DNA of 64,000 nucleotides, from NCBI GenBank assembly GCA_035509315.1, contig DATJLS010000043.1, positions 1 to 64,000 on the forward strand, in the 5' to 3' direction. Origin of the DNA: JAKAWQ01 sp035509315. GTDB taxonomy: Bacteria; Pseudomonadota; Alphaproteobacteria; Acetobacterales; Acetobacteraceae. This document shows, piece after piece, positions 9,658-18,229 of this stretch (the first letter of the stretch is position 1; each line of letters begins with the position of its first letter). The translations under genes were made by a program, and so were the position numbers. The notes below the pieces were generated by a model, which made no database searches, was not told the origin of the DNA, and was given only the letters and a program-made list of their open reading frames with translations.

Positions 9658-10649
9658 TCGGCGCCATTCTTTCGCCCCCGGAGAAGGTCGCCGCCGTCTT
9701 GTTGGCAATGGGCGAATCATCCGCGGCAATTGTCTTGCGGCAGATGGACGAAAAATCCATTGCCATCATTTCCGATGCAATGGCAAGGATGCATAATATA
9801 GATATCAAGCTGACAACCGATGTCATGGATGATCTTGTCGCCGATCTTGAGGCGAACGGAATAGCGACGCCCGGCGGCGTCAATCAGCTTCGGCGGCTTC
9901 TGATCTCCGCTTTTGGAGACCTGCACGCAGGGGAAATCATCGAAAGGATGATGCGGTCCAGGGACGGTGAGATTGATATCCTATCTGAAATCGATCCAAA
10001 GACTTTGGCCGAGCAGGTTCGTCAGGAGCGTCCGCAGCTTCTTGCCGTTCTTCTCGGACATATGAATAAGCTTTCGGCCGCCGGGTTCCTAAGCGCCTTG
10101 CCAGAGGAAACCGTCACCGAGATCATCTACCGCTATGCGAGGATGGATACGATACAGCCAACGGCAATGACGGAAATGAGAAGCATGTTAACCGAGATGC
10201 TAGGTGGTCATATTGAATCAAAAACAACGATGATAGGGGGGGTTCGCAACGCCGCCGATCTGCTCAACGGAATGGGACCCGCGGCGTCTGAGCGTGCGCT
10301 CGCGCATATACGTGAAACCGACGCGGAGCTTGCCGATCGGATACGGGAAAACATGTTTACTTTCGAGGACCTCATGAGGCTATCCGATCAGGCCCTGCAA
10401 ACAATTCTGCGCGCCATTGAGCCCGATCGGCTGGCCCCGGCGCTCCGCTCGGCCTCCTCGGAAATGCGGGAGAAAATCTACGCCAATGTTTCGCGGAAGA
10501 CGGCACAATTTCTGCGCGATGAAGTCGAGAACGGGCCGCTTGTCACGCGCTCTGATGCGCAGGCGGCGCAACGGACCATTCTTGAGGCGGCAATGGCACT
10601 TGTTCAGGATGGCAAGCTCTCGCTTCGCAGCGAGGAAGACATGGTGTGA
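9639..10649 (+). CDS. fliG: Flagellar motor switch protein FliG
   Basis: 336 aa C-ring rotor protein that contacts FliF, FliM and the stator. N-terminal and middle domains show PPEKVAAVLLAMGE and QERPQLLAVLLGHM (an EHPQ-type motif). The C-terminal torque helix region is MFTFEDLMRLSDQALQTILR. In the usual consensus this segment reads LDDR.IQ..LR; here the first Asp is Ser and the following Arg is Gln, while the second Asp and the later Arg remain. It begins inside fliF. Confidence 0.95.
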   Translation: MAGTDIVGAILSPPEKVAAVLLAMGESSAAIVLRQMDEKSIAIISDAMARMHNIDIKLTTDVMDDLVADLEANGIATPGGVNQLRRLLISAFGDLHAGEIIERMMRSRDGEIDILSEIDPKTLAEQVRQERPQLLAVLLGHMNKLSAAGFLSALPEETVTEIIYRYARMDTIQPTAMTEMRSMLTEMLGGHIESKTTMIGGVRNAADLLNGMGPAASERALAHIRETDAELADRIRENMFTFEDLMRLSDQALQTILRAIEPDRLAPALRSASSEMREKIYANVSRKTAQFLRDEVENGPLVTRSDAQAAQRTILEAAMALVQDGKLSLRSEEDMV

Positions 10650-10688
10650 TCGTGACCGGCCGACCATGACAATCGCATCGGGTGATAT

Positions 10689-12089
10689 GTGCGGTCCATA
10701 ACTTCCGACCATCGCTCGGCAGAGACTGTGAAAACACAGATTCAATCTGCGGCTTCGTCGGCCAAAACCGAGGATTCACGGGATTTGCTCTTTGCCTCGA
10801 ATCCCGCCGCCTGGCTTAAGGCGGAAACCGATGCCGCCGCACGGTTGGCAGCGCCGGACCGGAACTCTGCGAAGGACACAGCCATACGGAAGCCTCTTGA
10901 GCGGACCAATCCGCACGGCGATGCAGAAAGCCCAGCGATCCAGGGGTGCGATGCCAACGGTTCGGAAGGCAAGTTGGTCGATGGCGAAGGGGATCAAAGC
11001 CGAACCGATCAAGACATAGAGACGACATCCGCATCTTCTGCCCCCCATTCCTTCCCTTGCGCTGCGCGTGATGATGGAAGCGCCTCCACATTGGGAAAAG
11101 GAGCCAATTCGATTCCGTCATCGGACAGGCCACGGGCGAGCGCGCGGCAAGCGCAACGAGCTACAGATGGACAAGCGCAACGAGCTACAGATGGAGTCGA
11201 GAAGCCGTTCGCGCCGTCATCGCCCAGCGAGACCGCTGTTCCGCAAGATCACCTTGTGGAGGACCGGGCCAGGAGTGCCAATAATGAGCACGACATTCCC
11301 GAGGGAAAATCAAACAAGGATGGGCACGTGCGGCCGGACGCCGGGCGAGCTGCCCATGGTGAGACCTTGTCTAAAGCAAAGGGAGATAACCGATCCAAAG
11401 ACCATATCCTCACAATTCGAAAGCGCGTTTTTCCGACGCCGCATGCTCCGGCAGAGTCCTCCGGACAGCGGCTCACAGCACCACGTATTCCGACAGTATC
11501 GCCTCACGCTGCGTCCGGCATGGCAGTCGCAGGCGACTCTGGCATAATCTCGGCGCAGCAGAACGATGGCATCGCTTCCTTGGCTTCGCCCGATAGCCGC
11601 AGCCGCATTCTCGCCGTGCAGACGAGCACCGGTTTGTCTTTCACGATGGCCTCATCCAATTCGACAGCTGCGAGCGCGTCTTCCGGGCCAAATGCCGAGG
11701 TCGAGTCCGCCGGCCAGCCTGACCAGCCTTCCTTGCGCCGCGCCGCAACCGACCTCGTTGGGATGGGCGGTGGCACCGTCTCCGTCACGTTGCGGCCACC
11801 AACACTGGGCCTCGTACGGCTGCAAATGACGATCGGCTCCACGGGAGCAACTCATATCCAACTTACTGCGGCGACCCAGAGCGGCTATGCGGCACTTACA
11901 GCCGCGGCCCCGGCGCTGGCACAGCATCTGGCGAATACCGGCATCGCCATCGGCTCTCTTCGAACAGCCATGCAAGGTGACTCGGGACACGGGCAACCAC
12001 AGCAGGAGCATAGGCACAGAGGTGGGCCATCCCTCGAATTGGAGCATTTCAAGGACGACAGGGACGATCAGGTTCTTGGCTATGCCTGA
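10689..12089 (+). CDS. fliK: Flagellar hook-length control protein FliK
   Basis: 466 aa. The long N-terminal part (residues 1-340) is low-complexity and disordered-looking, as expected for the secreted molecular ruler. The C-terminal substrate-switch domain is recognisable as VSVTLRPPTLGLVRLQMTIG followed by LTAAAPALAQHLANTGIAIG. The start is uncertain; a GTG at 10689 is given. A perfect 24 bp tandem duplication (11148-11195) repeats eight residues, QAQRATDG. The end overlaps fliM by 8 bp, supporting operon membership. Confidence 0.8.
   Translation: MRSITSDHRSAETVKTQIQSAASSAKTEDSRDLLFASNPAAWLKAETDAAARLAAPDRNSAKDTAIRKPLERTNPHGDAESPAIQGCDANGSEGKLVDGEGDQSRTDQDIETTSASSAPHSFPCAARDDGSASTLGKGANSIPSSDRPRASARQAQRATDGQAQRATDGVEKPFAPSSPSETAVPQDHLVEDRARSANNEHDIPEGKSNKDGHVRPDAGRAAHGETLSKAKGDNRSKDHILTIRKRVFPTPHAPAESSGQRLTAPRIPTVSPHAASGMAVAGDSGIISAQQNDGIASLASPDSRSRILAVQTSTGLSFTMASSNSTAASASSGPNAEVESAGQPDQPSLRRAATDLVGMGGGTVSVTLRPPTLGLVRLQMTIGSTGATHIQLTAATQSGYAALTAAAPALAQHLANTGIAIGSLRTAMQGDSGHGQPQQEHRHRGGPSLELEHFKDDRDDQVLGYA
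11148..11195 (+). repeat. Two perfect 24 bp tandem copies within fliK
   Basis: The unit begins CAAGCGCAACGAGCTACAG and is present twice without a mismatch. Being 24 bp it keeps frame and adds eight residues (QAQRATDG twice) to the ruler region of FliK. Perfect identity suggests a recent slippage or duplication event. Confidence 0.9.
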
Positions 12090-12978
12090 ACAGATTTTTC
12101 CTCAGAAGATCGATCTGGTACATAAACAGAGACATCACGCGAACACGCTGCCTGATCTTCGTCTCTTTCGTGAAAGATTCTTTCGTGCCTGCCGGACACG
12201 GCTTTTTCAGACATTGCGGCTCAATGTACGCATTGATGACGAACGATCGGACACTTTGCCGCATGACGACTATCTCAGCATGGTGCATGAGGGGCCATGC
12301 TTCTACACCATCTATGCGATGCCGCCGTTGCGCGGGCCTGCACTCTTGACCATTTCGCGCTCCCTGCTGGCAGCAATCGTCGATGATCTGTTCGGTGCCG
12401 GCGATATCCGGACCGCAATTGGTCAGAACGATCTCGACCTCTCAGGAATGGAGCGTCGAATTGGCATGAAGTTTGGCGCTCTCGCAGCTCAATCGCTACG
12501 GGATGCGTTTTCTCCGCAGATCGACCTCGTCGCCACCGTGACCGGGACCGAATCCTATGCCGCGCTTGTCTCCATCGCGGATCCCGCAGAACCACTTTGC
12601 ATTATGGCCGCAAGAATTTCCCTTTCAACGGGCGGTGGCCTGGTTTCGACGGCCATTCCTTATCGCTCGCTTGAGCCTTATCGCGCCGCACTTTCTTCGG
12701 TGATCTCGGTGGCCGGAAATATCGACAGCGAGCGGGCCTGGGAGGAGCAGATGGAGACGTCTCTGGACGAGATTCCGGTCGAGCTTGCCGTACAGGCAGG
12801 AGTGGCGGCGATTTCCGTCGAACGGTTGTCAAAAATCCAGATCGGAGATGTCATCCTACTGAAACTCTTCAGGCATGCGCGGATCGCGCCGGCTGACGGC
12901 GAGTTGCTCTGCCTTGCCGATTATGGAGAACGGAACGGGGAGATTTGTTTGCGGATGCATTCCGACGGAGCGCCCTAG
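12082..12978 (+). CDS. fliM: Flagellar motor switch protein FliM
   Basis: 298 aa starting from the ATG at 12082, which overlaps fliK by 8 bp; an upstream extension of the frame lies inside fliK and is not FliM-like. The core has FRERFFRACRTRLFQTLRLNV and the CheC-like middle domain (GPALLTISRSLLAAIVDDLFGAGD), and a C-terminal SpoA domain (PVELAVQAGVAAISVERLSKIQIGDVILL). The canonical N-terminal CheY-binding motif LSQ.EID.LL is not intact; the first residues read MPEQIFPQKIDLVHK, which could be a degenerate version. It is followed directly by fliN. Confidence 0.87.
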   Translation: MPEQIFPQKIDLVHKQRHHANTLPDLRLFRERFFRACRTRLFQTLRLNVRIDDERSDTLPHDDYLSMVHEGPCFYTIYAMPPLRGPALLTISRSLLAAIVDDLFGAGDIRTAIGQNDLDLSGMERRIGMKFGALAAQSLRDAFSPQIDLVATVTGTESYAALVSIADPAEPLCIMAARISLSTGGGLVSTAIPYRSLEPYRAALSSVISVAGNIDSERAWEEQMETSLDEIPVELAVQAGVAAISVERLSKIQIGDVILLKLFRHARIAPADGELLCLADYGERNGEICLRMHSDGAP

Positions 12979-13332
12979 ATGGGCCTGCGCAGTACCGGGC
13001 AGGATGGAGCCGATTCCATGCGAACCGAGATGGAACCGCTCCAGGACGCGGAAAAATCAGGTGATATCCGGGTTATACCCGCCACGATTGTCGAGAGCCT
13101 CCTCGTCGAGCTCGCTGTCGAGCTCGGAAGAATGAATATGCGGATCCGCGATATAAAGTCGCTCCGCCAAGGGGAAGTCATCAGCCTTCAGCGTCCGGTC
13201 GGCGATCCGCTCGACATCCGAATCAACGGCCGGATCGTGGCCAAAGGCGAAGTGGTCGCCACAGAGAATCACCAGTACGGCATCCGCATCACGGAGATTG
13301 TCACGCGCGAATCCGGGTTGGGCAGCACATGA
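12979..13332 (+). CDS. fliN: Flagellar motor switch protein FliN
   Basis: 117 aa, ordinary size. The SpoA domain occupies residues about 45-110: ELAVELGRMNMRIRDIKSLRQG, then PVGDPLDIRINGRIVAKGEVV and YGIRITEIV, closely following the FliN consensus (plDi.vNg...a.GEVV). It forms the lower C-ring with FliM and docks the export ATPase complex through FliH. It starts immediately after the fliM stop and its own stop overlaps the fliQ start by 4 bp. Confidence 0.94.
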   Translation: MGLRSTGQDGADSMRTEMEPLQDAEKSGDIRVIPATIVESLLVELAVELGRMNMRIRDIKSLRQGEVISLQRPVGDPLDIRINGRIVAKGEVVATENHQYGIRITEIVTRESGLGST

Positions 13333-13607
13333 CGATTCCCGATTGGTATGTTGACGGCGCCATGTTGTCTTTCGTTGCCCTGGCGGGTCCGTCACTTGCC
13401 GTTTGCCTTGCTCTCGGGGTCGCAGGCGCCATTCTTCAGACGACCACGCAGATTCGCGAGGCGGCAATCACCTTCGTGCCCAAGGCCATCGGGGTTCTCC
13501 TGGTCATCGGACTTGGAGGTGCGCTGATGTTTTCGGTTGAGGTCCGCTACACCCGGCATGTCTTCCGGGATCTGGGCTCGATTGCTTATGTCGGCACGCG
13601 CGGTTGA
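13329..13607 (+). CDS. fliQ: Flagellar export gate protein FliQ
   Basis: 92 aa with two transmembrane helices (about 15-37 and 50-72). The motif QTTTQIREAAITFVPKAIGVLL corresponds to the FliQ/SctS loop consensus (Q..TQI.E.tl.FvPKi). It is part of the FliPQR export gate in the MS-ring; fliP and fliR are not in this window. The ATG overlaps the fliN stop (ATGA), and flhA begins inside its 3' end. Confidence 0.94.
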   Translation: MTIPDWYVDGAMLSFVALAGPSLAVCLALGVAGAILQTTTQIREAAITFVPKAIGVLLVIGLGGALMFSVEVRYTRHVFRDLGSIAYVGTRG

Positions 13608-15720
13608 GGGGCGATCTCCGGTTCCGAACATGAGCCTTGCGTCGCGTGCGGCGGCGCCGGTGATGGTCTCCGCCGTTCTCGTCATGCTGATCGTGCCGCT
13701 GTCGCCGATGGCCATTTCGCTGATGTTCGCGTTCAACATCTCAGCCGGGCTCGTCATACTCGCGGCGGCCATGTATGTCCAGCAACCCTCCGAATTCCTT
13801 TCATTTCCTTCGCTTCTTCTCGGCACCACACTCATGCGGCTTGCGCTGAACGTCGCAACCGCCCGGGCGATCCTGCTCAGCGGCTATGCGGGAACGAACG
13901 CGGCCGGGCAGGTCGTGGAAGCCTTCGGCAGATTCGTGGCGGGTGGCGACTATGTTGTCGGCTTCATCATCTTCATCATTCTCATCGTCATCAACCTGGT
14001 GGTTGTGACCAAGGGATCGGGCCGCGTGGCCGAGGTCAGCGCGCGTTTCATGCTCGACTCCCTGCCCGGCCGCCAAATGGCGATCGATGCCGATGTCAAT
14101 GCGGGTGCGTTCACGGCGAAGCAGGCGGAGGGGCGCCGCGACCAGCTGCGGCGCGAGGCGGATTTCTTTGGCGCGATGGATGGAGCCTCCAAATTCGTTC
14201 GGGGCGATGCCATTGCCGCCATCATCATCCTGACCGTCAATCTGGTGGGTGGTCTGCTGATTGGCACGCTCCAGCACGGGCTTCCGATCGGCGTGGCCGC
14301 GCATACCTATACGCTCCTCACGGTTGGCGACGGGGTGGCCGCGCAGATTCCTTCGCTGGCCATTTCGGTGGCGGCGGGATTGATCGTGACGCGCGTCGCC
14401 ACCGGCGAGGACATCAGCACCCAGATCATTCAGCAGATCTCTCTCTATCCGCAGGCGCTATGGAGTGCCGGCGGAGTGCTCACCATTCTCGGACTGATGC
14501 CGGGCATGGCGCATCTGCCCTTCCTTCTGTTCGGTTTTGCTCTCATCGGGCTCGGCATCCAGTTGACGGTCGCGCGCCGGCGACGGCGCATGGAGCCGGC
14601 CGCGCCGGAGAAAACAGAGGGTCCGCAGGAGGGACGTAGCCTGGATGTTTCCCTCGTGCAAAAAATCGATGCCTTTGGCCTGGAGATCGGCTTCGCCCTG
14701 ATTCCGTTGCTCCAACAGGCGAAAGGAGCGGGGCCCACCCTGCTCTCCCGCCTCACGGCCGTGCGGCAGCAATATAGCAGGCGCATGGGCTTCGTTATTC
14801 CCAATATTCACGTGCGAGATGCGGCGGGGCTTCGTCCGCAGGAATATGTCTTCGCCATTCGTGGCGCCGCAATCGCCAAAGGCGAGGTCGTTCCCGATTC
14901 CGTGCTCGCCATCGAAACGCCGGATGTCCTTGACAAGATCGTCAAGGGAAGGTCGGTCAAAGATCCCGTCTATGGCCAGAGCGCACTCTGGATCAGTCCC
15001 GCAAAATCGAGGGAGGCCGAAACGCTGGGCTATACGGTTGCCGAGCCGACCGCGGTGATCGCGACCCATCTTGGATTTGTCCTCGACCGCCACGGCTGGG
15101 AGATGCTTGGAAGGGCTGAAGTTGAAGAACTTCTCCTGCACCAGTCGAAGCTCCGCCCGAAAGTCGTCGAAGAGCTTCGCAATCGTACCCAATTGGGAGC
15201 AATTCGTCAGGTTCTTCAGAGCCTTCTGGCGGAAAATGTTCCTATTAAGGATTTCGAAAGAATTACGGATGCCATTGTCGATGCGTCGGAAGCCGTCATC
15301 AAGGACCCTGAAAAGCTTTTGGCCCATGTCCGACTTTTCATCAGGCGGCAAATCGTGTCCCGTTTCGCGGAAAATGATCAAATCATCCGTGTCCTGGTCC
15401 TGGAGCCTCAGCTCGAAGCCCTCGTCCACAAGGCGGTCAGTACCGCGAGGGAGCAAGGATTCGAGCAGATCCTCGAGCCGGGTACGACCCGGCTCCTCCG
15501 AGCCGCCGCAATGCAGGGGCGGCAGACCGCGGAGCATCTCAAGCACAAACCCGTGCTGGCCGTGCAAAGTGCCATTCGCCACCCCGTTGCGCGCTGTCTC
15601 GATCAAATCATGCCAGTCATTGCAGCAGAAGAAATTCCGCGCTCGATGAATGTGGTCGTCGTAGACGCGATCAAGCCGCCAAACACGGAGCAGAAGGCGG
15701 AAACCGATCGTGCTGCATGA
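13588..15720 (+). CDS. flhA: Flagellar export gate protein FlhA
   Basis: 710 aa from the ATG at 13588, which gives the usual short leader before the first membrane helix; alternatives are 13537 and 13630. The N-terminal half has about eight transmembrane segments and the FHIPEP signature region LGTTLMRLALNVATARAIL. The cytoplasmic domain (about 330-690) includes GLRPQEYVFAIRGAAIAKGE and the C-terminal NRTQLGAIRQVLQSLLAENVPIKDFERI. FlhA is the proton-conducting export engine and chaperone dock. It overlaps fliQ by 20 bp and the next gene by 11 bp. Confidence 0.95.
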   Translation: MSARAVEGRSPVPNMSLASRAAAPVMVSAVLVMLIVPLSPMAISLMFAFNISAGLVILAAAMYVQQPSEFLSFPSLLLGTTLMRLALNVATARAILLSGYAGTNAAGQVVEAFGRFVAGGDYVVGFIIFIILIVINLVVVTKGSGRVAEVSARFMLDSLPGRQMAIDADVNAGAFTAKQAEGRRDQLRREADFFGAMDGASKFVRGDAIAAIIILTVNLVGGLLIGTLQHGLPIGVAAHTYTLLTVGDGVAAQIPSLAISVAAGLIVTRVATGEDISTQIIQQISLYPQALWSAGGVLTILGLMPGMAHLPFLLFGFALIGLGIQLTVARRRRRMEPAAPEKTEGPQEGRSLDVSLVQKIDAFGLEIGFALIPLLQQAKGAGPTLLSRLTAVRQQYSRRMGFVIPNIHVRDAAGLRPQEYVFAIRGAAIAKGEVVPDSVLAIETPDVLDKIVKGRSVKDPVYGQSALWISPAKSREAETLGYTVAEPTAVIATHLGFVLDRHGWEMLGRAEVEELLLHQSKLRPKVVEELRNRTQLGAIRQVLQSLLAENVPIKDFERITDAIVDASEAVIKDPEKLLAHVRLFIRRQIVSRFAENDQIIRVLVLEPQLEALVHKAVSTAREQGFEQILEPGTTRLLRAAAMQGRQTAEHLKHKPVLAVQSAIRHPVARCLDQIMPVIAAEEIPRSMNVVVVDAIKPPNTEQKAETDRAA

Positions 15721-16267
15721 CGCGCCTTACGACGAAATTCTTTCCCCGGATGCCGTTCTAAGACAATGCGGTGCGTGGATCCATCGTGCCGCCTGCCGCA
15801 TCCGCGACAGAATGCCTTGGGCCGACGTCGATGAGCTCGTCCAGCAGGGAATCATGATCGCTCTCGAGCAACGAGAGCGTTACATGCCGGAGCGGGGCGT
15901 GCCGTTTCTGGCCTTCGTCAAGCCCCGCATTTTCGGCGCGATGATCGATCTCCTGCGGTCCGCCGGGAAGGGTTCGAGAGCGGCGGCTTCCATCTTCGAG
16001 CTCGGCGAGGAGGACGAGGAAAGCGCGCTTGAGATCATCATCCGCCAGGAAGACATGAAGACGCTTGCTCATGCTGTAGACTCTTTGGAGGCGGATGAAC
16101 GGACGGCGATTTCTCTTTTCTATCTGGAGGAGCTGACGAACAAGGAAGTCGCCATGGTGATGGCGATCGACGAAAGCAAGGCCACACGCCTGCGCAAGCG
16201 AGGGATCCGGCGGCTCGCCGAGATCATCTCTACCGTGTCCGTGGTGACTGTCGCGAAAGGGGCCTGA
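15710..16267 (+). CDS. Short sigma-28 (FliA)-like sigma factor lacking region 3
   Basis: 185 aa, compared with about 235-240 for typical FliA. Region 2 is recognisable: DVDELVQQGIMIALEQRERY, then RGVPFLAFVKPRIFGAMIDLLR. Region 4 follows as DSLEADERTAISLFYLEELTNKEVA with a helix-turn-helix ending RKRGIRRL. Between them, where FliA has about 45 residues of region 3, there is only a short acidic linker (ELGEEDEESALEI). GTG start, overlapping flhA by 11 bp, and 3 bp before motA. It presumably directs late flagellar promoters, but promoter recognition may differ without region 3. It could also be a diverged ECF-like factor. Confidence 0.75.
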   Translation: MLHDAPYDEILSPDAVLRQCGAWIHRAACRIRDRMPWADVDELVQQGIMIALEQRERYMPERGVPFLAFVKPRIFGAMIDLLRSAGKGSRAAASIFELGEEDEESALEIIIRQEDMKTLAHAVDSLEADERTAISLFYLEELTNKEVAMVMAIDESKATRLRKRGIRRLAEIISTVSVVTVAKGA

Positions 16268-16270
16268 TCG

Positions 16271-17074
16271 GTGTTTGCCGTCTTGGGAATTGCGCTCGGC
16301 ATCTTCATCCTTTTCTACGCGAACCATCTCGAAGGTGTTCCGATCGTCGCACTCCTTAAGATGGATGCGGCATTGATCGTCTTTGGGGGCACCTCCGCGG
16401 CCCTTATGATTCACGTTGGGCTGAGAGATCTGCTTTCCGCCATCCGCTGTCTTTCATGGGTTGTCGTACCGCCAAAAACCGATTCTTCGGCCTTTATCGA
16501 CGAAGTTTCCAACTGGGCAAAAGCGGCCCGAACCAGGGGCATTCTTGCTCTTGAAGAGGAGGTCGAGGGCAACCGCGATCATTTTGCGAAAACCGGCCTG
16601 CGAGCGCTGGTCGACGGGCGCTCATACGAGGATATACGGGAAACTCTGATCCTGGTCGGCGATACCGAGGAGCATCAAAATGCCGTCGCCGGCGAAGTGT
16701 GGGAGGCGGCAGGGGGCTATTCCCCGACCATCGGCGTTCTCGGCGCCGTCCTTGGCCTCATTCATGTGATGCTGAACATGAGTCATCCGGCCCTGCTGGG
16801 AAGCGGGATCGCGACCGCCTTCGTTGCCACGGTTTATGGTGTCGGCAGTGCCAATTTGATTTTCCTGCCGCTCGGGGCCCGAATGCGGTCCATCGCCAAG
16901 CATCGGATGATATACCGCGAACTGGTGATGGAAGGGCTTCTGCTGCTGAAGAAGGAGGCAAGCCCGATGCTGATCAAGGATCGTCTCGAAGCCCTTCTGG
17001 AAAGCCGGCTGCGCGTGCGCAGGGAAATGGGAGAGCGCAGGGTGGAAGACCCCCAGCCGATGGAAGCGGATTGA
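16271..17074 (+). CDS. motA: Flagellar stator protein MotA
   Basis: 267 aa with four membrane segments (N-terminal pair near 1-50, second pair near 145-200). The signature GGYSPTIGVLGAVLGLIHVM and GSGIATAFVATVYGVGSANLIFLP matches MotA/PomA. The cytoplasmic loop between the pairs contacts FliG. GTG start. Its stop overlaps the motB start by one base (TGATG), the normal motAB arrangement. The sequence is closer in style to PomA/MotC-type short MotA proteins; the coupling ion cannot be told from sequence by eye. Confidence 0.92.
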   Translation: MFAVLGIALGIFILFYANHLEGVPIVALLKMDAALIVFGGTSAALMIHVGLRDLLSAIRCLSWVVVPPKTDSSAFIDEVSNWAKAARTRGILALEEEVEGNRDHFAKTGLRALVDGRSYEDIRETLILVGDTEEHQNAVAGEVWEAAGGYSPTIGVLGAVLGLIHVMLNMSHPALLGSGIATAFVATVYGVGSANLIFLPLGARMRSIAKHRMIYRELVMEGLLLLKKEASPMLIKDRLEALLESRLRVRREMGERRVEDPQPMEAD

Positions 17075-18000
17075 TGGAGCGGAGAAGGAACAGGGCCTGG
17101 CAGCATCGCTCGCCCAATCATGAACGGTGGATGATCTCTTATGCCGACATGCTGACGCTCTTGCTTTCGGTGTTCATCGTGCTCTGGGCCTCGGCATCGA
17201 CGGACAAGGCGAAACTCGAGAGGGAAGCTGCCGGACTGCTCCAGGCATTCACGGGCACGCCCGTATCCATTGTGCCCCTGCTTGCCGCGCCACGAAGCCC
17301 GTTCGAATCCTCTCCCAAGCCCATCTCCATGCAGCACGCGTCGAAGAGCGTCTCTCCTCCATCAATCAGGCCCGTGGGAGCGGCGAAGACAGTCCGCGAG
17401 GTGCCGCCACCGCGCCTGCCACCCGCGACGGTCAGGGCCGGAAACGCGGGGCGGGAGCAAGACCTGCCCGTGAAAGCCATTCTGCCACTTGCCGAGCAAA
17501 GACGTCTTCAACCCATCATCCTTGCCATGAGTGCCATTCGGGAGCAGATTCAACATTTGCTGGCGCCAGAAATTGCAAGCCATCAGATCGAGATCTTCCG
17601 GCTTCCATTGGCGATCCGCATTCGCCTGAATGCACAAATTCTGTTCGATACCGGCGAGGCGGTTCTTACCGGGGAGGCTCTCACCATCCTCGACCCGATC
17701 GGCGATGTGCTCGCGCACGTGCCGGCGGGATATATCATTACCATTCAAGGCTACACGGACGACCGGCCAATCCACACGACGGCGTTTGCATCGAATTGGG
17801 AACTTTCGGCTGCGCGCGCCATAAGCGTCGTCAAGCTGTTTCTAGCGAGGGGTGTTCCCGGCGAAGCCTTGAGCGCCCAGGGCTACGCGATGTTTCAGCC
17901 GATCGCGAGCAACGCCACCCCGGACGGACGGGCGAAGAACCGACGGGTGGAAATCGTGATCTCGGCGCCAAAGCCGGCAAAGGCCGCCGATGGCGGATGA
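17074..18000 (+). CDS. motB: Flagellar stator protein MotB
   Basis: 308 aa from the ATG at 17074. A single N-terminal transmembrane helix carries the plug-and-channel region WMISYADMLTLLLSVFIVLWA, including the ion-binding Asp in YADM. After a Pro/Ala-rich linker comes the OmpA-like peptidoglycan-binding domain (about 190-300), with TIQGYTDDRPIHTTAF, NWELSAARAISVVKLFL and AKNRRVEI. The frame extends upstream inside motA, but that part is not MotB-like. Confidence 0.93.
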   Translation: MERRRNRAWQHRSPNHERWMISYADMLTLLLSVFIVLWASASTDKAKLEREAAGLLQAFTGTPVSIVPLLAAPRSPFESSPKPISMQHASKSVSPPSIRPVGAAKTVREVPPPRLPPATVRAGNAGREQDLPVKAILPLAEQRRLQPIILAMSAIREQIQHLLAPEIASHQIEIFRLPLAIRIRLNAQILFDTGEAVLTGEALTILDPIGDVLAHVPAGYIITIQGYTDDRPIHTTAFASNWELSAARAISVVKLFLARGVPGEALSAQGYAMFQPIASNATPDGRAKNRRVEIVISAPKPAKAADGG

Positions 18001-18229
18001 GCCGACGGAGGGCGTGTCCTCGGGTCCGATCAGGCCCTTCATTACAGGACTTGCGGTCGCCGCAGGCTGGGGTGCGCTCAACGTGCCCGAACGAAGCTCT
18101 TTCGGCCTGCTTGGTGAATTTGCCGCGACGATGGTGGTCATTACGCTCGTCGCCGGCGGCATTCTTGCCATGGTGATCGAAGCCATCAAGCTCGTCGCGC
18201 GACACATCAGGGAGCGATTTCGAAAGTGA
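17990..18229 (+). CDS. Small membrane protein of unknown function in the flagellar operon
   Basis: 79 aa, no family recognised. Two hydrophobic stretches are visible: residues about 17-34 (moderate) and 44-68 (GEFAATMVVITLVAGGILAMVIEA), followed by a basic tail (RHIRERFRK). The start overlaps the end of motB by 11 bp and the stop overlaps fliH by 4 bp (GTGA), so it is translationally coupled on both sides and is very probably a real gene. Position suggests a stator or export accessory, but this is inference only. FliL-like features were looked for and not found. Confidence 0.65.
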   Translation: MADEPTEGVSSGPIRPFITGLAVAAGWGALNVPERSSFGLLGEFAATMVVITLVAGGILAMVIEAIKLVARHIRERFRK

